A stretch of DNA of 64,000 nucleotides from Niastella caeni (lineage in GTDB: Bacteria > Bacteroidota > Bacteroidia > Chitinophagales > Chitinophagaceae): contig NZ_STFF01000002.1 of NCBI RefSeq assembly GCF_004834005.1, positions 496,001-560,000 on the forward strand, written 5' to 3'. Of the stretch, positions 47,355 to 56,200 are shown one piece after another. The position numbers and the translations under genes were made by a program. Each line of letters opens with the position of its first letter. Within the stretch, counting starts at the first letter, position 1. The notes beneath the pieces were generated by a model. That model saw nothing but the letters and a program-made list of their open reading frames with translations, searched no databases and was not told the DNA's origin.

Positions 47355-48884
47355 ATGAACAAGATATTATATAGTAACATTCATTTTTTACTGCTTTTGT
47401 TTTTTGCAGCGGCCTGCATACTGCCTGCATGTAAAAAAGATAAAGCCAGCGCTCCGGTTATTACAACTGTGAAGAATTATGCGGCTGCGCCTAACGATAC
47501 CGTTGTGCATTCGGTGAGTACCGGCCAGTGGGTGGTGTTGCTGGGAAGTAATTTAAGCGGAGTTACCCATGCCTTTTTTAATGGCGTTCCGGCTACCATC
47601 AACTCCACCTTTTTAACCGGGGAAAGTATCGTTATACAGATACCTGCCATTACGTTTCAATCGGTACCGAAGGATAAGGCAAATGAAATTATGGTGGTTA
47701 GCGAAGGCGGCACTGCTACTTTCAAGATCAGCATCGTTGGGGCGCCATTCATTTCTTATGTAAGGAACGCCGCTCCATCACCCAATGATACCATCGCCAA
47801 AGCCATATATCCTGGTCAGAAAGTGAATATATTAGGCTTCAATCTTAACAATCCTGTAAGTATATCCTTCCAGGGTGTTGCAGCCAATTTAGCCGATGTA
47901 GAGTATACCGATTCAAGCGCTATTGTACAGGTGCCGGCAGATCTGTCGGGTGGCGATGCTACGTTGGCCAATATGATCAGTTATACAAACGCAGTAGGAA
48001 CAGGTACTTTCTCTATTGCCATTATTGGCCCCCCGATCATTACCAGTATTTCTAATGAAAATGCGACCGCCGGTGATTCGGTGTATCTGTATGGGAATAA
48101 TTTTTTCGCTGTTCAAAGCCTGAGTTTTGCAGGAACAACCATTTCTTCATTCGTATCGGCCGACGATGGCAATTCAATTGGATTTGTACTGCCATCACTT
48201 TCTCAAAGCGGACCCGTTGTAATTCAAACAAAAGCGGGCTCATTTACTACTGCTTACAATGTGAATGATATAACAACAGGCGGAGTGTCTACATTCGAAT
48301 GGGGGCCATTGTTCCGTTGGGATTGGTGGGGCGGCGCTGAATTAACAAGCGGCGACCCGGCTTCAGGATGGCCGCCATACGATGCCGCTTTCCCCGGTAA
48401 TAAATCCATGTTCCTCGTGTTGAAAAATGCGGTTTTGAAAAGCGGCGATGGCGATGAGTTTGGCAATGGCATTAGAATGAGCGGGGTACCCTGGCTGTCG
48501 GCAGGCAATGTGGGCGATCCGGTTAACAGTTGGGCGCTGAAGTTTGAGATCTTTGTTCCGGCCCCATGGAATGGCGGTACCATTTGTATTAAAAGTTCCA
48601 ATAGTAGTTATATGGCGCGCTATGAGCCCTGGCAGGTTACTTCGGTTACCACCGCTGCGTATTCAACAAAAGGGTGGCGAACCGTAACTATTCCTTTATC
48701 CGCTTTCCGCAGAAATGATGCAACGCTGGGCGACGGTAAAGGTGCGCCAATAGCAAGCCTGAGCGATCTGGTGGGAAGCACCGGCCAAAGCGACATGATA
48801 CTTTACATGCATAATTATAGTGCTTCGCCAACCGTAACAACTTTCAAAGCTGCCTTCGACCATTTCAGGGTGGTGAAAAGATGA
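47355..48884 (+). CDS. Surface glycan-binding lipoprotein, SGBP-B-like
   Basis: 509 residues. A lipobox (LPAC, Cys26; or AAAC, Cys21) anchors it to the outer membrane. Three IPT/TIG-type Ig domains follow (about 33-130, 130-225, 225-305), each ending with an AxIxGxPxI hinge-like phrase, then a C-terminal beta-sandwich (about 315-509) rich in Trp (FEWGPLFRWDWWGG, PWNGG, YEPWQV). This layout matches the xyloglucan-binding SGBP-B of Bacteroidota loci, where the last domain holds the glucan-binding face. The position straight behind SusC2-SusD2 and before GH5 is the canonical one. It should capture chains for cleavage by the neighbouring endoglucanase; no enzyme motif is present. Confidence 0.88.
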   Translation: MNKILYSNIHFLLLLFFAAACILPACKKDKASAPVITTVKNYAAAPNDTVVHSVSTGQWVVLLGSNLSGVTHAFFNGVPATINSTFLTGESIVIQIPAITFQSVPKDKANEIMVVSEGGTATFKISIVGAPFISYVRNAAPSPNDTIAKAIYPGQKVNILGFNLNNPVSISFQGVAANLADVEYTDSSAIVQVPADLSGGDATLANMISYTNAVGTGTFSIAIIGPPIITSISNENATAGDSVYLYGNNFFAVQSLSFAGTTISSFVSADDGNSIGFVLPSLSQSGPVVIQTKAGSFTTAYNVNDITTGGVSTFEWGPLFRWDWWGGAELTSGDPASGWPPYDAAFPGNKSMFLVLKNAVLKSGDGDEFGNGIRMSGVPWLSAGNVGDPVNSWALKFEIFVPAPWNGGTICIKSSNSSYMARYEPWQVTSVTTAAYSTKGWRTVTIPLSAFRRNDATLGDGKGAPIASLSDLVGSTGQSDMILYMHNYSASPTVTTFKAAFDHFRVVKR

Positions 48885-48996
48885 TGTTTTTTAGTGACCA
48901 AATGATGAGGCGCTCTCGTCATACGATGATCTGGGGGATGGACAATGAAAATTGCTCCATCTTTCCAGGTCCACTATTGAAGAAACTCATCCAACT

Positions 48997-50469
48997 ATGA
49001 AAATTAATAAGATGAAAATAAACAGGCGACATACAATGGTAGGATTTCTGGTTACGGTATTGTTTTTTACGTACTGTCATAAAAAGGAAGTGGCGGCGCC
49101 GGAACTAACGGTTACACCTTCTGAAATAACACTTTCTGCAGAAGGAGATACAGCCGATCTCACCATCAGTGCAAATGCAGAATGGAGTACCAGTACCAGC
49201 TCTCCATGGTTACAATCAAGTAAATTGACCGGCACTAACGGTAGTACCACTATTCAGTTAATGGCAATGGCTAATGGAACCGGGGCCGCCCGCTCCACCG
49301 TATTGACGGTAAGCGCTAAAAACGGTCAGGCCCGGCGGGTAACCGTTACTCAGCCGCCAACTATTTACCCCTCTTATAATGTGTCGCCAAAGGCCCCTGA
49401 CGCTACCGGAATGGGCAGCACTGCCGTGCAACTGGCTGCAAAATTTAAATTAGGCTGGAACATCGGCAACACCATGGAAGCGCCCAATAATGAAAGCGGC
49501 TGGGGTAATCCCGCTATTACCGAGGATTATATAAAATTCGTAAAACAGCAGGGATTCACTGCTATTCGTATTCCATGCCAGTGGGACTGGCATCATATAG
49601 ATAACAAGGCTACTGCCCGCATAGACCCAAACTGGCTCAACAGGGTAAAAGAGGTGGTAGGGTATTGTGTAAAGAACGATATGTATGTGCTGCTCAACAT
49701 TCACTGGGATGGCGGCTGGTTGGATGGAAATATTAAAAAGTCAAAGCAGGACTCAATTAATGCCAAACAAAAAGCTTACTGGGAGCAAATTGCAACAACC
49801 ATGCGTGATTTTGATGAGCACCTGATGCTGGCAAGTGCCAATGAACCGCCCGTAGAAAATGCGGAGGAGATGGCCATTCTCACTTCCTATCATCAAACTT
49901 TTATCAATGCAGTTCGATCTACCGGCGGCAGGAACAGTTACAGGGTGCTTGTTGTTCAGGGTCCTTCTACAGATATTGAAAAGAGCGAGAATCTGATGAA
50001 TACGCTTCCTGTAGATAATGTGCAGGGCCGCATGATGGTTGAGGTACATTATTATGGGCCTTCCCAGTTCTGTTTATTATTCGATGGTGACGCCAGTTGG
50101 GGAAAAATGTTTTATTACTGGGGGGCACCACATCATTCAACAATAGAACCTGACCGCAACGCCACCTGGGGAGAAGAAGATTATGTGAACACCACCTTTG
50201 CAAAAATGAAGAAAAAATTTGCCGACAAAGGAATTCCCGTTATCCTGGGCGAATATGGTACTTACAGACGAAACAATAATGCTCATGTTCCCAAAGATCT
50301 TACAACACATAACAATGCAGTGGATTATTGGGCAACTTATATAACAAAGCAGGCGATAGCCAATGGTATGAAACCATTCTGGTGGGATATAGGAGGTGCA
50401 TTGGACAGACAAAATAATACCGTAAAGGATCAACGTACCATTGATGCTATTATCGCAGGGAGCAAATGA
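48997..50469 (+). CDS. BACON-GH5 endo-beta-1,4-glucanase, likely endo-xyloglucanase
   Basis: 490 residues from the ATG at 48997 (an in-frame TTG at 48952 is open but would add an unusual extension; ATG at 49012 is also possible). A lipobox-like segment ending FTYC places the lipid cysteine at residue 27. A BACON domain (about 33-115; LTVTPSEITLSAEGDTADL, VTVTQPPT) precedes the catalytic domain. The GH5 barrel has acid/base Glu283 in SANEPP and nucleophile Glu419 in ILGEYGT, with the KLGWNIGNTMEAP and RIPCQWDWHH blocks seen in subfamily 4. BACON-GH5_4 lipoproteins are the surface endo-xyloglucanases of known xyloglucan loci. Substrate remains inferred, since other GH5_4 enzymes cut beta-glucan. 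Confidence 0.9.
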   Translation: MKINKMKINRRHTMVGFLVTVLFFTYCHKKEVAAPELTVTPSEITLSAEGDTADLTISANAEWSTSTSSPWLQSSKLTGTNGSTTIQLMAMANGTGAARSTVLTVSAKNGQARRVTVTQPPTIYPSYNVSPKAPDATGMGSTAVQLAAKFKLGWNIGNTMEAPNNESGWGNPAITEDYIKFVKQQGFTAIRIPCQWDWHHIDNKATARIDPNWLNRVKEVVGYCVKNDMYVLLNIHWDGGWLDGNIKKSKQDSINAKQKAYWEQIATTMRDFDEHLMLASANEPPVENAEEMAILTSYHQTFINAVRSTGGRNSYRVLVVQGPSTDIEKSENLMNTLPVDNVQGRMMVEVHYYGPSQFCLLFDGDASWGKMFYYWGAPHHSTIEPDRNATWGEEDYVNTTFAKMKKKFADKGIPVILGEYGTYRRNNNAHVPKDLTTHNNAVDYWATYITKQAIANGMKPFWWDIGGALDRQNNTVKDQRTIDAIIAGSK

Positions 50470-50642
50470 TACATAATTATCAGAAAAGCCGGCAACATGG
50501 ATCCGTACCCTTATAAAACTTTTTTATAAGTATGAATACAAACAGGATCTGAATAGCGAAAAATAATTGATCGTCTTTAACGCGGTTCGTTGGTTTTAAT
50601 AGATGCCGGCGGAAAATTTTCCCCGGTAGTTGAAGCAGACCG

Positions 50643-50668
50643 GAAGGAGTTTTAACTCCTTCTTTTTT
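50643..50668 (+). terminator. First of two tandem terminators after the GH5 gene
   Basis: GAAGGAGTT and AACTCCTTC (50643-50662) form a perfect stem followed by six T residues (50663-50668). It is placed about 175 bp after the GH5 stop. Confidence 0.8.
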
Positions 50669-50696
50669 ACAAAAATTTGGTTAGGATGGTGGATAG

Positions 50697-50719
50697 AAAG
50701 GGAGCTCCGGCTCCCTTTT
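50697..50719 (+). terminator. Second tandem terminator after the GH5 gene
   Basis: AAAGGGAG (50697-50704) and CTCCCTTT (50711-50718) form an 8 bp stem followed by a T. It lies 28 bp beyond the first terminator and separates the SusC2 operon from the next gene. Confidence 0.7.
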
Positions 50720-50737
50720 GTTGTTTAAATTATTATG

Positions 50738-50840
50738 AAATCAGGTATTGCAGCATTTCATGCCATAATCTGCATCATTCGGCCGCGTACTTTAAACGAC
50801 GCTGCTATAGTTTTACAGCATTCAATAAAATATGGAGTGC
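50738..50840 (+). promoter_or_regulatory. GCAACATT element and promoter, copy 3 (cytochrome-b-like gene)
   Basis: GAAATCAG is followed by GCAGCATT at 50750-50757 and GCATCATT at 50772-50779, 22 bp apart, each with one change from the consensus. TAGTTTTA is at 50808-50815, again 36 bp after the second half site. A dyad GCATTC/GAGTGC (50818-50823, 50835-50840, one G-U) follows. The ATG of the gene is at 50879. Confidence 0.72.
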
Positions 50841-50878
50841 ACTCTGCGTAAAATGAGAGGGTATTTCATACTTGTTTT

Positions 50879-51499
50879 ATGAATACAACTTTAAAAAAGC
50901 TCCATCATTTATCGGGAATTGTTATTGCTTCCTTTCTGCTGTTGCATCTGAGCAATCATTTGTTTGCATTGGGCGGTCCCGCATTGCACATACTTGTAAT
51001 GAGTTGGTTCAGGCATGTGTACCGATTTTTACCTGTAGAGATCTTTTTATTAATGTGTGTGATTTATCAGGTAATAAGCGGTGTTACGCTTGTTTTTAAA
51101 AAAGGATTTTTAAAACAGCCTTTATATGTGATCATACAAATAGTAAGCGGTTTATATCTTTCATTTTTTATGATTTGTCATGTAGGGGCAGTAATGCTTG
51201 GCCGGTATCAATTGAACGTAGATACTGACTTTTATTTCGCAGCCGGTGTTGCGAACAACTATTCTTCAAAATTATTTTTTATTCCTTATTACACACTTTC
51301 ACTTGTTTGTGTGTTTGCACATATAGCCTGTATACATTATAAAATTGGAATCGAAAAGATAAATGAACTGCCTGTTGGCGTAATTAAAACAAGGTTCAGG
51401 AACATGTATAAAAGAGAGGTTGCCGGTATTGGTATCGTGGGCGCTATAATTACATTTCTAATAATGATCGCTTTTAGCGGTGTGTTGAACGATATGTAG
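50879..51499 (+). CDS. Succinate dehydrogenase/fumarate reductase cytochrome b-like membrane protein
   Basis: 206 residues with five hydrophobic segments (about 12-32, 50-73, 84-107, 133-155, 182-201). Histidines lie where such proteins bind haem or quinone: His23, His27 (LLLHLSNHL), His101 (CHVGAV), His148 and His153 (FAHIACIHYKIG). This agrees with the transmembrane cytochrome b-like subunits related to succinate dehydrogenase or fumarate reductase, but no flavoprotein or iron-sulfur subunit gene is next to it. Its promoter carries copy 3 of the regulatory element shared with xyloglucan genes, so it is probably co-induced with them. Role unknown; a respiratory link to sugar oxidation or a small transport helper are possible. 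Confidence 0.7.
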   Translation: MNTTLKKLHHLSGIVIASFLLLHLSNHLFALGGPALHILVMSWFRHVYRFLPVEIFLLMCVIYQVISGVTLVFKKGFLKQPLYVIIQIVSGLYLSFFMICHVGAVMLGRYQLNVDTDFYFAAGVANNYSSKLFFIPYYTLSLVCVFAHIACIHYKIGIEKINELPVGVIKTRFRNMYKREVAGIGIVGAIITFLIMIAFSGVLNDM

Positions 51500-51513
51500 A
51501 ACAGGAAACCAGG

Positions 51514-52824
51514 CTATTTCAAATTCAGCTTCACAATTATATCTGTTTTGTTTTCTTTATTGGCGATCCCATTCAATTCAATTTTACCCTCACTTTGCGT
51601 GAAGCTAACCTTTACATTCGTTCCCAGATATTTTGCAGAAGCGATCTTTTTTGAAACAGACGGCAGAATTATTTTTCCATCTGAAGGAACTTTTAAAACA
51701 TGAACGTAGATCGCTTTATCTGTAACAGTTGTTCCGCCCCATGTTGCATCCCATACGCCTCCTTTTGTGGCGTAAATACTTTCTCCATATATGGAAAGAA
51801 AATCACCAATCTCTTTCAATCGTTGCACCTGTGCAGGCTCAATTTCTCCATCTGCTTTTGGGCCAACGTTTAACAATAAATTTCCATCCTGACATACAAC
51901 AGACACCAATAAACGGATGCAACTGTCGAGAGAGAGCACCCGATCTGTTGCATCAGGCGTCCAGCCCCACGCCGTTTGACTGAGGTTTGTGCACAATTCC
52001 CAGGGCCGGTTTTCTCTTCCTCTCAATCTTACTTCCTGGGTATTAAAATCACCCATCCATCCGCTGCGGGGATTGATCACGATCTTTGGTTGCAGTTCTC
52101 TTACCATTGAATTCAGCCTCACAGGCTCCCAGCTAAATTTTCCTTTGTAAGGTTTTTCGAAACCGCGTGTGTACCAGCCTTTGCCGCCATCCCACAGTAA
52201 ACCTCCATAGCCAAGCCAGTTATCTTCTCCGCCGTCATACCACAGGATATCTATCTTGCCATAATTGCTTAACAACTCACGAACCTGTGTGTAGGTTTGC
52301 TTTTTCATTTCCAGGGCGTTGGAATAATACAAGTCAGGGAAAAAGAAACCGGGATACCGCCAGTCGAGCGGAGAATAATAAATGCCTGCTTTCATTCCGG
52401 CTTCATGAGCTGCTTCAACATATTCTTTGATCAGATCTTTTTTTACAGGACTGTTCATTGAATTGTAATTACCAAAACTGGTATTGAACAAACTAAAGCC
52501 GTCGTGGTGTCTTGAAGTTACCACCATGTACCTGCATCCCGCCTGCTTTGCAATAGCTACCCAATTTTTCCCGGAGAATTTTGAAACAGTGAATGAGTCT
52601 TTTAGTTTTCCATATTCAGCTGTGTCTATCTGTTTGCTGAACATAGCCCATTCGCCCTCGCCTAAAACAGCATACAATCCAAAATGAATGAACAATCCAA
52701 ACTTGGAATCTTTCCACCATTGCATGTCTTTTTCCGAGAGCAACAGGGAGGAATCTACAACTACCTGAGCAAAGGAATTGTGTGTGATGGAAATCAACAA
52801 CAGCATTAAAAAGAATCTTCTCAT
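51514..52824 (-). CDS. GH29 alpha-L-fucosidase, second copy
   Basis: 436 residues from the ATG at 52824. The frame stays open to 52911 through an ATG at 52893 and a GTG, but the inner ATG gives a normal signal peptide (MRRFFLMLLLIS to NSFAQ). The barrel shows WWKDSKFGLFIHFGLYAV, YMVVTSRHHDGFSLFNT and the nucleophile Asp in ILWYDGGEDNW, with a C-terminal beta domain. It is clearly different from the GH29 at 40572 in length and sequence, so it may prefer another fucose linkage. It is monocistronic and leftward, under copy 4 of the regulatory element. It is divergent from HTCS2. Confidence 0.93.
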   Translation of the reverse strand: MRRFFLMLLLISITHNSFAQVVVDSSLLLSEKDMQWWKDSKFGLFIHFGLYAVLGEGEWAMFSKQIDTAEYGKLKDSFTVSKFSGKNWVAIAKQAGCRYMVVTSRHHDGFSLFNTSFGNYNSMNSPVKKDLIKEYVEAAHEAGMKAGIYYSPLDWRYPGFFFPDLYYSNALEMKKQTYTQVRELLSNYGKIDILWYDGGEDNWLGYGGLLWDGGKGWYTRGFEKPYKGKFSWEPVRLNSMVRELQPKIVINPRSGWMGDFNTQEVRLRGRENRPWELCTNLSQTAWGWTPDATDRVLSLDSCIRLLVSVVCQDGNLLLNVGPKADGEIEPAQVQRLKEIGDFLSIYGESIYATKGGVWDATWGGTTVTDKAIYVHVLKVPSDGKIILPSVSKKIASAKYLGTNVKVSFTQSEGKIELNGIANKENKTDIIVKLNLK

Positions 52825-52924
52825 GGAATTTATCAATTGATTCCAGAACAGGGAAGCGTTTAGTGGGGCAAGCGCCAGCGATCGTATTTTCATAAAACAG
52901 TAATCTTTCACTTGATAGATTGTT

Positions 52925-53002
52925 GTAAATTACCCGATTTTTTTGTTGAACGAAGTTCTCAAATGTTACAATTAACTGCATTGAATGTTGCAGGCAACTG
53001 AT
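52925..53002 (-). promoter_or_regulatory. GCAACATT element and promoter, copy 4 (minus-strand GH29)
   Basis: Read on the minus strand, GAAAATCAGTT is followed by GCAACATT (52991-52984) and GTAACATT (52969-52962), again 22 bp apart. A -7-like TAATTTAC starts at 52932, 37 bp after the second half site. A small dyad AATCT/AGATT follows. The same GAAAATCAGTT word is found at copy 1. Confidence 0.7.
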
Positions 53003-53236
53003 TTTCAACCCTTTTTGGGACTGCAAGCAACTTTAGGTGCAGGGAAATTTATATTGGGAGCTGCTTTTTAAGTTGATTGCGATTGCTTTTGTATTGTGCT
53101 GTACCGGTCCATTTCCTGGGGTCGTTTCTCCTGCGGGACGGGAAATTAAGCTCGAACAAAGTTATTTTTATTTCACAAGTTTTTACGTGCGGTCACTTAT
53201 ATTGCAGTATGCCTTATTTGCTAATTGCGCTGTCAT

Positions 53237-56200
53237 ATGAAATCGTTTTTTGAAAAAATTGTCTGTTTTGTGGTTGTCTTTCAGTTTCTTGCCTGGAATA
53301 CGTCCTTTGCTGGCTATCCGGTGAGTGCCTGGCTTGGGATTGACCAGGGCTTGTCGAACAATTTTGTAAGATGTATTTACCAGGACAAAAATGGTTTTAT
53401 GTGGTTTGGCACCTATGACGGACTAAACCGCTATGATGGATATGAATTCAAGATCTTTAGAAATAATTTAAAAAATAACCGCACTCTAATTAACAATTGG
53501 ATCAATACCATCAATGAAGATGCAAAAGGAAATTTATGGATAGGCACAAGGCAGGGGGCATGTGTTTACCAAAGTCTGTCTAACAATTTTTCCTTTCTTT
53601 ATTATTATACGGCCGAAAAAAAACTGGAACAGCTGCATTCGGTCGTAAACGATATTGAAGCGGACCTGCAGGGCAATATGTTTGCTGCAACTGCCGGCAA
53701 AGGCCTGATCTTTTATAAAAAAGGCGAAAGCGTTGGTTACAGGATACCATTAGAGAACGAAGCCGATTTTCCTTATGATGTGACTTCTGTTAAAGCAGGC
53801 AATGATAAAAATGTTTGGCTCTTTGTCTCCAATAAAGGCTTGTATGTTTATGAGTACAAAACCAATAAAGCAAAATTGGTAAATGCAACCATCAAATCAG
53901 CCAATTGTATTGAAGCCGCAAATGGTTATTTATATATAGGAACGAATAATGGGATGTACCGGTACAATATCGCCTCCAATTCCTTCGACAAGGTTTATAA
54001 TGAAGCGAACAAAAAATTAAACTACAATACGGTTGCAGGGATCACGGCAAGTAAAAACAATGAATTGTGGGTTGCAACCAATGGCGGCGGTGTTGTTATC
54101 GTGAATACAGGGACCGATGAAGCACAATTTTTATCGAACACAAGAGAGCCTAATTCTTTATCAAGCAATGCTGTTTATTCTATCTGGATTGACAGGCAAT
54201 CAAGAAAATGGATTGGCACTTTAAGAGGCGGCATCAATGTCATTGATCCCAATAAAGAGCGTTTTCAAAATATTGTTTCCAATCCTGCCACAACCAATAC
54301 GCTTATAAGCAATCATATTTTATCATTTTACGAAGCACCCAACAATGACCTATGGATTGGCACGGATGGTGGCGGCCTGAGTATTTGGAACAGAAGGTTG
54401 AACCAATTTACCAATTATCGCCATGACAATGGGGATCCATATTCATTAAGCGACAATTTTGTTACCGACATTCAATCGGATTTTCAAAACAACCTCTGGA
54501 TGACCACTTATCGCGGGGGGGTAAACCGGTTTAACAACGGGAAGTTTGAACACTATAACTGCGTTGACCCTGATAACACTGCGCTCATTTTTCATCCTAT
54601 AGGCCCGAACCTTCTTGAAGATGCTGATAAAAAATTCTGGCTGAGCACCCAGCAATACGGCCTGTTTAAATTGAACAGGCAGAAGAAAGTTTTTGAATTG
54701 TTCGATGACAGGCTTAAGCATTTGTATGTATTGAAGGAAGACAGGAACCATATTTTCTGGGGAGGCGGCATAGACCACCTGGTTAAAATTGATCGGGAAG
54801 GCAAAAAGCATGTTTCTTATTATATTGGTAAACCTGTCAGTGTTATAATGGAAGACCGCTCAAATAATTTTTGGGTAGGTACGGAAGGAGGGGGCTTGAT
54901 CCTGTTTGACAGAAAGCAGGGAAAGATTATTACCCGTTATACTACAGATGAAGGTCTTTGCAGCAATTCCATATTAACCATTTTGGAAGATGCAGCGGGT
55001 AATTTGTGGATGAGCACTTTTAATGGCATTGCCAAATTCAATCCTAAAAACAAAACATTTAAGAACTATTATAAAGGCGATGGATTGCAAAGCAACCAGT
55101 TCAATTATCATGCTGCATTAAAATTACGGTCGGGCGAATTTGCTTTTGGTGGTATTAAGGGATTTTCTTTGTTCCGCCCCGAAAGCATCACCACAGCAAG
55201 CGGTAATCCGAAAATTTTTTTAACGGATGTAAAGATCGCCAACACGTCTGTTGAAAAAGACTCTTCGCTCGCGATCCAAACTAATGCCAATCGTATCGAG
55301 CTCATCGAGGTACCTTACAATAGAGCCGTTCTTTCATTTGAGTTTGCAGCGCTGGAATATTCGGCGCCCGATAAAATTCAATATGCTTATTACATGCAGG
55401 GTTCAGATAAAGACTGGAGCTATTGCGGCAATACAAGGAAAGTAGTTTATAGCCATCTTTCAGAAGGCAGGTACACTTTCAGGGTAAAAAATACCAATGC
55501 CGAAGGTCAATGGAACAAGGATGAGGTGCAGATCGAAATTATTGTGCTGCCTCCCTGGTACAGGACCTGGTGGGCATATTTGATGTATACGGTAATGATT
55601 GGCGCAGCTGTTTATTTTTACCTGCAATACCGTTCAAAACAAACCAGGCTGCAATACGAAGTAAAGATTGCAAAGCTGAATGCCGAAAATGAACGCTCGG
55701 AAAAAGAAAGAAGCCTTGCCGAATTAGCGGCAGAGAAAGCGGAGCTGGAAAAGGAGAGAGCGGAAAGAGAAAGAGAACATGCCGAATTGGAAAAAGAAAG
55801 GATCCTGAATGAAAAGGAAAGGGAGATCAATGAAAAGAAAATTTCTTTCTTCACCAATATTTCTCATGAGTTCAGAACACCACTAACATTAATTATTAAT
55901 CCGGTTAAAGAGCTGTTGGAAAAAAGATCCGGTGAACAAAAAGACCGGGGTGATTTGAACATTGTTTACCGCAATGCAAGGCGAATGCTCAGTCTTGTTG
56001 ATCAATTGCTTTTATTCAGGAAGGCGGAGAGTGGATTGGATAAAATAAAGCCATCTAAACTCAACCTTCACGATGTGGCGTACGAAGTGTATCTATGTTT
56101 TATTCAACAGGCAAAAACACAGCACATCAATTATGTTTTTGATTGCACAAATAAGAATGTAGCGATCTATGCCGACCGGGAAAAGCTGGAGATCATTTTA

